A DNA stretch of 20,377 nucleotides from Oscillospiraceae bacterium (lineage in GTDB: Bacteria > Bacillota > Clostridia > Oscillospirales > Ruminococcaceae). Both the position numbers and the translations under genes were made by a program. The notes below the pieces were generated by a model. The model was not told the origin of the DNA, ran no database searches, and was given only the letters and a program-made list of their open reading frames with translations. Location of the stretch: the NCBI GenBank assembly GCA_003512525.1, contig DOQG01000029.1, positions 1 to 20,377 on the forward strand, given 5' to 3'. Positions 1-6,670 of the stretch are shown piece by piece. Each line of letters begins with the position of its first letter. Position 1 is the first letter of the stretch.

Positions 1-10
1 CCGATTATCT

Positions 11-42
11 GGCAGATTAACTGCCCTTATAAACTCATTATA
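11..42 (-). promoter_or_regulatory. Possible outward promoter with operator-like palindrome
   Basis: On the minus strand a perfect TATAAT lies at 37-42. The hexamer 17 bases upstream, TTAAAA, is a weak -35. Just downstream of the expected start point is an interrupted palindrome, GGCAG-N5-CTGCC (11-25), where a repressor could bind. The gene it would drive lies beyond position 1 and cannot be seen. AT-rich sequence gives TATAAT by chance, so this is tentative. Confidence 0.3.
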
Positions 43-77
43 CTACGCATTTCCACTTTTTTTAACCACTTTTCCAC

Positions 78-168
78 TCAAATTCCCATCGGCACAACCT
101 CGTCAATATCCGCTTCACGCTTAGGCTTTGCAACCCTATAAAAACTTGAAGTAGGATTATAACAGTTT
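78..168 (-). pseudogene. Orphan C-terminal peptide remnant
   Basis: A minus-strand frame of about 30 codons ends in TGA at 78-80 and reads ...FYRVAKPKREADIDEVVPMGI. It is opened only by a stop inside the 3' end of the HIT gene and has no ATG/GTG/TTG start with a ribosome binding site. Its balanced, charged composition looks like the tail of a real protein rather than random AT-rich translation. I do not recognise the family. It could be the 3' stump of a gene lost by rearrangement, or a chance frame. Confidence 0.25.
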
Positions 169-534
169 TTCTAATTCTATCAGTAACTTTTCTTTCATAT
201 CTTCTAATTCTGTCTTTGAAGGGCGGTTATTATCATTGTACATTTTTTCCATAGGATACCACCAAACAGGTCCATTTCCGTTGTTGCCATAGTTTTCTAT
301 ATCTCCGCTTTTCCTTGGGAATAGGTGCCAGTGCAGATGTGTATCGCCATTGCCTAACAATTCATAGTTCATTTTTTCTGCTCCAAAAGCGTTTGAAACC
401 GCTTCGGCGACTATGGACATTTCCTCTAAAAACTTGATCTTTTTCGAATGGTTTAATTGAAACAGTTCTGTTTTATGTTCTTTGCAAAGAAATAATGTGT
501 AGCCCTTAAAATGCTGATTATCACCAATAACTGT
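157..534 (-). pseudogene. HIT-family hydrolase, N-terminally truncated
   Basis: The frame encodes the body of a histidine-triad (HIT) nucleotide hydrolase/transferase. It has the catalytic HxHxH core THLHWHLFPR, preceded by NYELLGNGD and followed by a C-terminal region with GPVWWYPMEKMY. The only in-frame ATG is at 418-420, but homology clearly continues upstream of it: GDNQHFKGYTLFLCKEH and then KFLEEMSIVAEAV are typical of the family. That extension stops at an in-frame TAG (535-537). Roughly the first 30 residues, which in related proteins usually hold a CxxC element and the start codon, are absent from all frames upstream. I see no ribosome binding site for the ATG at 420. The gene is most likely a decayed remnant, perhaps cut when the neighbouring ABC operon arrived. 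A short product from 420 would keep the catalytic triad but lose half of the fold. Confidence 0.75.
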
Positions 535-604
535 CTATTGCGTTTTGTTGCCGGATTGCGCAACCAACCAAAATATGATAAAATAAATTCCGATATAAAA
601 CAGG

Positions 605-639
605 ATTTAAGGATTATTTAATAATTTCTATGCTACAAT
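605..639 (+). promoter_or_regulatory. Promoter and possible response-regulator site of the ABC/two-component operon
   Basis: An extended -10 element (TGC-TACAAT, 631-639) sits 30 bases before the chosen permease start. There is no good -35. Instead, two ATTTAA hexamers at 605-610 and 616-621 repeat with an 11-base period, the arrangement OmpR-type regulators commonly use. A weak -35 covered by tandem half-sites would fit activation by the response regulator encoded downstream. The promoter is a reasonable call. The operator is inference, because AT-rich sequence makes such repeats common. Confidence 0.45.
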
Positions 640-668
640 GTAATCACAATGATAAAAGGAGCAAGGAA

Positions 669-3038
669 ATGTACCTGAACATACTGAAAAAAGACCTTAA
701 ACGCAAAAAAACTATGAATATGATACTGCTGGTGTTTATTATACTTGCGACGATGTTTGTATCTTCAAGCGTAAACAACATTTTAAGGGTTACAACGGCG
801 CTGAATGATTATTTTGAAATGGCGAATGCACCTGATTATCTGGTGACAACAATGAACAAAAACCTTGCCGTTGACATTGATGAAACAATAAGCTCAGCGA
901 AAGCGGTTGACAGCTATGCTGTGGAAGATGTGCTGTTTTTAGCACCTGACAATTTTATCTTCGGGGACAAGGACATAACCGCAAAAGGCGGCACGAATAT
1001 AGTTCAGAGCGACATAGGTATGAATTATTTTCTCTCTGACGGCAGTATCCTTGAAAAAGTAAATCAGGGCGAATTATATATAACGGAAAATAAAGCAGCC
1101 GCTATCGGCGTTGAAATCGGAGATAAGCTTACCATAGAATTGAACGGCATCAACTGTGAGGTAATATTCAAAGGCAAGATAAAGGACGCACTTTTCGGAT
1201 CTAATCAGCTTACTATAACCCGTTATATAATCAGTGTTGAGGATTATAATGCACTGACTTCAGCTGAAAACGCAGAGGAGTTTTACGGTGGCTCTCTTGT
1301 CTACATACATTCCTCTGATATTGATACACTTGTAAAGCAGATAAAGCCCCTTGCGGACAACAGCATTCTTACATTTGACAGGGCTTCTATGGAATTCTGT
1401 TATATTTTTGATATGATAATTGTGGGGCTGCTCATTGTGGTAAGTGTTATTTTTATTGCTGTCGCTTTCGTGGTGCTGCGTTTTACTATCACCTTCACGC
1501 TTTCGGATGAATTTCGTGAAATCGGCGTTATGAAAGCAATAGGTATAGGCAATTTCAAAATCCGTGGGCTTTACCTTGTAAAGTATCTGGGGCTTTCAGT
1601 AATCGGTGCGGTAATCGGACTTGTATTAAGCTTCCCATTCGGTGAAATGCTTATGAGCGTATCATCGCAGAATATTATCGTAAGTAATTCAAATCCGATA
1701 TTTGTAAATATTCTCTGCGCAGTGCTTGTGATTGCGGTAATTCTGTCGTTCTGCTATGGCTGTACGGGTAAGGTCAGAAAAATGACTCCGATTGACGCAA
1801 TCCGAAACGGTCAGACAGGAGAACGTTTCCGAAAAAAGAGTGTAATGAGCCTCGCTGAATCAAAACTCCCTGCAACACCTTTCCTTGCTCTTAATGATAT
1901 TGTAAGCAGCCCAAAGCGTTACAGTATTATTACATTCACATTCTTCCTATGCCTTTCCCTTATGCTTATGCTTTCGGCAACCGTTTCAACTATGAACAGC
2001 GACAGTCTTGCCGCAACTTTCGGCTGGGCAAACTGTGACATATATCTTGACAGCAAAATGGTTATGGAATGTATGCTGGAAGGCGGCGATGAAAAGCTGG
2101 AGAAGCACCTTGACGATATGGAAAAAACTCTTGCTGAAAACGGTATTCCCGCAAAATGTTATCAGGAAATGATGTTCTCTCTGCCTGTTGTTCACGGAGA
2201 AAAGAAAAGTAATATTACGATCTATCAGGGTACAGGCACGACAATGGATATGTACGAATATACCGAAGGTACCGCACCGCAGAACACAAATGAAATTGCA
2301 ATAACACGAATTTCCGCAGAAACACTTAATGCGAATATCGGTGATACTGTTACAATTAAAACTGTTGACGGGGATAAGGAATATATCATTTCGGCATTCT
2401 TTCAGTCAATGAATATGCAGGGCGTCGGTATCAGGCTGCACAGCGACGAATATATAAATTACGTTCAGGCAAACGGCGGTAACAACACTCAGATTAAGTT
2501 TACCGATAATCCCGACAGCGAAGAAATACAGCGGCGAATAGGTGAAATTCAGAGAATTTTTCCCGATTACGAAAACATAAAGACTTGCGCTGAAGCGGTA
2601 GCGGATATGGTGGGAGTAGCCGGAACTCTTGACACCGTAAAATCACTCGTAGTTATGCTTACAATCGTTTTATCGGCGCTCATAACCGTACTTATGGAAC
2701 GTTCCTTTATCGCAAAGGAGCAGGGCGAAATTGCTCTTATGAAAGCGGTGGGAATGAGAAACGGCAAAATTTACGCATATCATACATTACGCTTTTTATT
2801 CGTTGGAATTATTGCGGTAATTATCGGCGAAGCTTTAGCGCTACCGTTAACGCATCTTTGCATTGACCCGATTTTCAAAATGATGGGTATGGAGCTTGCG
2901 GTCGGTTATGTCATAGACCCTGCGGAAATGTATCTTTTATTCCCTCTCGTAATTCTTCTGACAACAACCGTCAGTGCATTTCCCACTTCCCTTTACACAA
3001 GAAAAATCAAGTCCTCAGACACAGCCAATATAGAATAA
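669..3038 (+). CDS. ABC transporter permease, two FtsX/MacB-like domains
   Basis: This 789-residue integral membrane protein is the permease of an ABC exporter. It is built as two similar halves, each with a leading transmembrane helix (about residues 16-36 and 420-440), a large extracytoplasmic domain, and a trio of helices (about 245-365 and 660-785). Conserved FtsX-family cytoplasmic motifs occur in both halves: REIGVMKAIGIG and EIALMKAVGMRN. Such permeases usually move no small solute through a pore but act on lipids, peptides or antimicrobials by mechanotransmission. The start is ATG 669, preceded by AAAAGGAG with 7 bases of spacing. An in-frame ATG at 630 lies upstream of the likely transcription start and has no ribosome binding site. 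The ATPase gene follows after 14 bases. The operon also encodes a two-component system, which suggests an envelope-stress or antimicrobial-response role. The substrate is unknown. Confidence 0.88.
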   Translation: MYLNILKKDLKRKKTMNMILLVFIILATMFVSSSVNNILRVTTALNDYFEMANAPDYLVTTMNKNLAVDIDETISSAKAVDSYAVEDVLFLAPDNFIFGDKDITAKGGTNIVQSDIGMNYFLSDGSILEKVNQGELYITENKAAAIGVEIGDKLTIELNGINCEVIFKGKIKDALFGSNQLTITRYIISVEDYNALTSAENAEEFYGGSLVYIHSSDIDTLVKQIKPLADNSILTFDRASMEFCYIFDMIIVGLLIVVSVIFIAVAFVVLRFTITFTLSDEFREIGVMKAIGIGNFKIRGLYLVKYLGLSVIGAVIGLVLSFPFGEMLMSVSSQNIIVSNSNPIFVNILCAVLVIAVILSFCYGCTGKVRKMTPIDAIRNGQTGERFRKKSVMSLAESKLPATPFLALNDIVSSPKRYSIITFTFFLCLSLMLMLSATVSTMNSDSLAATFGWANCDIYLDSKMVMECMLEGGDEKLEKHLDDMEKTLAENGIPAKCYQEMMFSLPVVHGEKKSNITIYQGTGTTMDMYEYTEGTAPQNTNEIAITRISAETLNANIGDTVTIKTVDGDKEYIISAFFQSMNMQGVGIRLHSDEYINYVQANGGNNTQIKFTDNPDSEEIQRRIGEIQRIFPDYENIKTCAEAVADMVGVAGTLDTVKSLVVMLTIVLSALITVLMERSFIAKEQGEIALMKAVGMRNGKIYAYHTLRFLFVGIIAVIIGEALALPLTHLCIDPIFKMMGMELAVGYVIDPAEMYLLFPLVILLTTTVSAFPTSLYTRKIKSSDTANIE

Positions 3039-3052
3039 GAAAGGAAACCATT

Positions 3053-3817
3053 ATGAACATCTTAGAAGTAAAAGACCTGTGCAAAACATATATCGTAAAC
3101 AAGCGCCAGAACAATGTGCTTAAAAATGTCAGCTTTACTGTAGAGGAGGGCGAGATGGTAGCTGTTATGGGACCGTCAGGCTCGGGTAAGTCAACTCTTC
3201 TCTACGCCGTTTCGGGTATGGATGGCATTACCGCAGGCGAGGTGCTGTTCTGTGGCAGGAATATCGCAAAAATGGGTGAAAGAGAGCTTGCCGATTTAAG
3301 ACTTGACGAAATGGGATTTATCTTTCAGCAGATGTATATGCTGAAAAATTTAACAGTACTTGACAATATCATACTCCCTGCGGTACAATCTAATAAGAAT
3401 ACCGAAACACGAAAGGAAATCGTTCGGCGTGGGCAGGATTTAATGCGTAAGCTGGGCATTATCGAAATCGCCGACAACGACATTAACGAGGTTTCGGGCG
3501 GACAGCTTCAGCGTGCCTGCATCTGCCGCAGTATGATCAATAATCCGAAAATGATTTTTGCCGACGAACCGACAGGCGCACTCAACCGTACATCATCTGA
3601 CGAAGTTATGGAAGAGCTTGCAAAGCTAAACGCCGACGGTACGACAGTTATGCTTGTAACTCACGATGTTAAGGTTGCGGCAAAATGCACAAGAGTTATG
3701 TATATAGTTGACGGCAATATAAGGGACGAATATAATCTCGGCAGATGTGAAAGCAATTCTCAGGTGAGAGAGCGTGAACGTGCGCTGAACAACCGGTTAC
3801 TTGAATTAGGGTGGTAA
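3053..3817 (+). CDS. ABC transporter ATP-binding protein (MacB/LolD type)
   Basis: This 254-residue ATPase powers the FtsX-type permease encoded just upstream. All nucleotide-binding motifs are intact: Walker A GPSGSGKST (residues 40-48), Q-loop FIFQQ, signature SGGQ starting at S148, Walker B with D171 and catalytic E172 (MIFADEPTGAL), and the H-loop THD. The DEPTGALN sequence is typical of the MacB/LolD/BceA branch, which pairs with FtsX-type permeases. The ATG is preceded by AAGGAAACC. After the conserved core there is a short charged C-terminal tail. The stop lies one base before the response regulator ATG, so the genes are almost certainly co-transcribed. Length is normal for the family. 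Confidence 0.93.
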   Translation: MNILEVKDLCKTYIVNKRQNNVLKNVSFTVEEGEMVAVMGPSGSGKSTLLYAVSGMDGITAGEVLFCGRNIAKMGERELADLRLDEMGFIFQQMYMLKNLTVLDNIILPAVQSNKNTETRKEIVRRGQDLMRKLGIIEIADNDINEVSGGQLQRACICRSMINNPKMIFADEPTGALNRTSSDEVMEELAKLNADGTTVMLVTHDVKVAAKCTRVMYIVDGNIRDEYNLGRCESNSQVRERERALNNRLLELGW

Positions 3818-3818
3818 T

Positions 3819-4487
3819 ATGACCGATATTTTAATTGTTGAAGACAATGAAGAACTTGCCGATATACTGTGTGATTTTCTCCGTGCGGAAAACTACACAG
3901 TATCTGTTGCCAAAACAGGTGAAAAAGCCTTGTCGCTGTATGAAAAATACGGCGCAAGGCTTATCGTGCTTGATGTAATGCTACCCGGAATTGACGGCTT
4001 TGCGGTGTGCAGAAAAATTCGTGAAGAAAGCGACACGCCCATACTTATCGTAAGTGCAAAGGTCGACAAGGAGGATAAGCTGAACGGGCTTATTCTTGGT
4101 GCTGACGATTATATTGAAAAGCCGTATGACATTGACATAATGCTTGCAAAAATTGCAGGTATTTTCAAGCGTCGGTACGCTGTTGATGAGCTTATCGACG
4201 GGGATATTCGTGTCAATAAGGTAAGCAGAACGGTATGCAGAAACGACATACCTATTGAAATGACTGTAAAGGAATTTGAATTACTGGTATTGCTTATCGA
4301 AAATAAGGGCAGGATTCTTACAAAGGAGTATCTTTTTAATCAGATCTGGGGCAGTGACAGCTTTTCGGAACAGCAGACTCTCACAGTGCATATAAAGCGG
4401 CTTCGTCAGAAAATCGAGGACGATCCGAAAAATCCGAAGCATATACAGACGGTATGGGGAGTAGGCTACAAATATGAAAGCATTTAA
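3819..4487 (+). CDS. OmpR-family response regulator
   Basis: This 222-residue regulator has an N-terminal receiver domain and a C-terminal winged helix that binds DNA. The receiver shows the acidic pair in ILIVEDNEE, the phosphoacceptor D52 in VLDVMLPGIDG, and the conserved lysine in YIEKPYD. The C-terminal half has TVKEFELLVLLIENKGRIL and ends with VHIKRLRQKIE and WGVGYKYE, hallmarks of the OmpR/PhoB winged helix. It starts one base after the ATPase stop and overlaps the kinase gene by 14 bases, so it should receive phosphate from that kinase. The likely target is its own operon promoter, where 11-base-spaced ATTTAA repeats occur. With the kinase frameshifted, it may depend on another phosphodonor. 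Confidence 0.94.
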   Translation: MTDILIVEDNEELADILCDFLRAENYTVSVAKTGEKALSLYEKYGARLIVLDVMLPGIDGFAVCRKIREESDTPILIVSAKVDKEDKLNGLILGADDYIEKPYDIDIMLAKIAGIFKRRYAVDELIDGDIRVNKVSRTVCRNDIPIEMTVKEFELLVLLIENKGRILTKEYLFNQIWGSDSFSEQQTLTVHIKRLRQKIEDDPKNPKHIQTVWGVGYKYESI

Positions 4488-5705
4488 TAAAATTTTCGCA
4501 TTAGCGGTGGCGGTTATAATTACGGTTTTTGTTACAGCGAATGTGATACTTCTTAAGGATAGCACCGGCGGCAGACCATATCTTGTAGAGGTTTCAAGGC
4601 TTGTAAACGAAATTGAAAACGGGAACGCTTATGACATTTCAGATTGCAAATATGTAACGGGCGTAAGCGAGTACGCCGAGGACTTTTACAATTCCCACAG
4701 CGACTATGTAATCAGAGAGATAAACGGCGAGTTGTACCGTTTTGATTATACCGCTGGCGGAAGTGTTGATAATGCGGAAACAATAATTGTTGTCAACGTA
4801 ATCCTTAGCATAATGTCTGTGGTAATCATTGCGGTTATGATTTACATAAGGGCAAAAATTCTCGCTCCGTTTGAGAAGCTCACCGATATTCCTTATGAGC
4901 TTTCAAAGGGTAATCTTACTGCACCTGTAAAGGAAGCGAAAAACAGGTTTTTCGGGCGATTTGTCTGGGGTGTGGATATGCTCCGTGAGAATATGGAGCA
5001 GCATAAAGAGCGTGAATTAAATCTGCAAAGGGAGAAGAAAATGCTTTTGCTGTCCCTGTCGCACGACATAAAAACTCCCTTGTCGGCTATAAAGCTGTAT
5101 TCAAAAGCACTCTCAAAGGGGCTGTATACCGACAAGGAAAAACAGCTTGAAATTGCCGAAAACATCAATGCCAAAGCCGATGAAATCGAGGGATATGTTG
5201 CTGAAATCATCACTGCTTCAAGAGAGGAATTTTTAAGTCTTGATGTAACAATGGCGAGTTTTATCTGTCGGAGCTTGTAACAAAAATCAAGCTTTACTAT
5301 ACCGAAAAATTGTCGCTCATAAAGACTGATTTTTTCGTCGGAGAATATGGTGATTGCCTTATAAGCGGAGATCTTGACCGAAGTGTCGAGGTGGTTCAGA
5401 ATATAATGGAGAACGCCATAAAATACGGCGACGGCAAGGAAATTTCAATCAGCTTTTCCGAAGAGGAAGGCTGTATTCTTATTGCTGTGAAGAATAGCGG
5501 CTGTACGCTTCCCGATACGGATCTGCCGCACATCTTTGAAAGCTTTTGGAGAGGTGCAAACGCAGAAAACCTGAAGGGAAGCGGACTTGGGCTTTACATC
5601 TGCCGACAGCTTATGCACAAGATGAACGGCGAGGTATTCGCACAGATCAAGGGCGGAGATATGTGCGTAACGGCGGTGTTCGGGAAAACATCTATTCACG
5701 GCTGA
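4474..5705 (+). pseudogene. Sensor histidine kinase, frameshifted
   Basis: Two adjacent frames together encode one sensor kinase of about 410 residues. The first (4474-5280) has a transmembrane helix (residues 7-27), an extracytoplasmic stretch of about 75 residues, a second helix (about 104-127), a HAMP-like linker and the HisKA box LSLSHDIKTPLSAI with phosphoacceptor H197. It then runs out as VTMASFICRSL and stops. In the other frame homology continues at once as NNGEFYLSELVTKIK and carries the HATPase domain: N-box NIMENAIKYG and G-box GSGLGLYICRQL. Loss of one base near 5245-5247, between a GTN valine codon and AACAATGGC, explains the break. Without correction the product lacks its ATPase and cannot autophosphorylate. 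The gene overlaps the response regulator by 14 bases. The extracytoplasmic domain is larger than in BceS-type intramembrane sensors. A sequencing error and a true lesion cannot be told apart here. Confidence 0.85.
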
Positions 5706-5854
5706 TGAATAGGTTACATAGGTTTCCGATCGACCTTATCAAAGCGTAAAACAGATTGCGAGATGCTGCTTTTCGTTGATCGCCCGGCGTGATCGAGTTA
5801 GCCTGTCAAAAGAAATTTTAAGAACAGAGGATATATTCAAATCGGAAGAAAATT

Positions 5855-6670
5855 ATGAAAAAAAGAAAATTTATTGATTTTTTAACTGTTGCTGTTGTAG
5901 TTGCAGCAGTTGCTTTGTCAGTCGGCTGTGCGCAAGACGCGAATAAAACATCGACAGATGAACTGCCTGTTATCGTTATAGGAAGCGATGAATATGAGCC
6001 GTACAATTTCAGCGATAAAAACGGAGAACCTGCCGGCATTGATGTTGAAATTGCAACGGAAGCTTTTGGCAGAATGGGCTATAAAGCTAAATTCAAAAAT
6101 ATTGTATGGGACGAGAAGGACAGTTATCTGGCTAACGGTGAGGTCGACTGTCTGTGGGGATGTTTTTCTATGAACGGCAGAGAAAATATGTACCAATGGG
6201 CAGGTCCGTATATGAACAGCAGGCAAGCGGTCGCTGTCAGAGCAGACAGCGATATTTACAAGCTGTCCGATCTTGCGGGAAAAAGCGTCGCGGTACAGTC
6301 CAGCTCAAAGCCGGAAGAGCTGTTGTCAGGCAAAAGCAACAATATGCCGCAGGTCGGTGCTCTTTATTGTTTTGTAAAAACGGATTACATATTTGCGGCG
6401 CTTAATAAAGGATATGTAGATGCAATAGCGGGTCATGAATTTATGCTCCATCAGCTTGTAAATGATGATGACGGAAAATACAGATTGCTTGATGAAAACC
6501 TGTTGATTTCAAAGCTCGGTGTAGCTTTTTATAAAGACAACAACACAGAAATTCCTGACAGACTCAATTCTGTGCTGAAAGATATGCTGAAAGACGGAAC
6601 AATTGCAAAAATCGCCGAGAAATACGGACTCGATAACGAAGCGGCATTTGGAGGAATAGTGATTGAATAA
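5855..6670 (+). CDS. SBP_bac_3 solute-binding lipoprotein
   Basis: This 271-residue secreted lipoprotein resembles the amino-acid-binding proteins of ABC importers. A basic start (MKKRKF) leads into a hydrophobic signal and the lipobox LSVGC, with C25 as the lipidated residue. The mature protein begins the family pattern with VIVIGSDEYEPYNF, then GEPAGIDVEIATEAFGRMGY in the ligand cleft, and later DLAGKSVAVQSSS and a C-terminal KDMLKDGTIAKIAEKYG. No permease or ATPase for an importer is adjacent. Instead its stop overlaps the start of a hybrid histidine kinase by 8 bases. This suggests a sensory role, presenting a bound ligand to the kinase's outer domain, as the fused binding domains of BvgS-type kinases do. 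The ribosome binding site is modest (GGAAGA). The 149-base gap upstream shows no convincing consensus promoter. Confidence 0.88.
   Translation: MKKRKFIDFLTVAVVVAAVALSVGCAQDANKTSTDELPVIVIGSDEYEPYNFSDKNGEPAGIDVEIATEAFGRMGYKAKFKNIVWDEKDSYLANGEVDCLWGCFSMNGRENMYQWAGPYMNSRQAVAVRADSDIYKLSDLAGKSVAVQSSSKPEELLSGKSNNMPQVGALYCFVKTDYIFAALNKGYVDAIAGHEFMLHQLVNDDDGKYRLLDENLLISKLGVAFYKDNNTEIPDRLNSVLKDMLKDGTIAKIAEKYGLDNEAAFGGIVIE

Noticed and set aside
630..668. Earlier in-frame ATG for the ABC permease
   Set aside because: It overlaps the extended -10 box, has no ribosome binding site and adds residues unlike a membrane protein start. ATG 669 has AAAAGGAG at good spacing.
669..5705. Assignment as a BceRS-BceAB module
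   Set aside because: The kinase has a substantial outer domain and the permease is a symmetric two-half FtsX type. Bce kinases have very short loops and Bce permeases a different layout.
5778..5794. GATCGC/GTGATC hairpin after the kinase as operon terminator
   Set aside because: Only six pairs including one wobble, and no T-tract follows. Not convincing as a terminator or operator.
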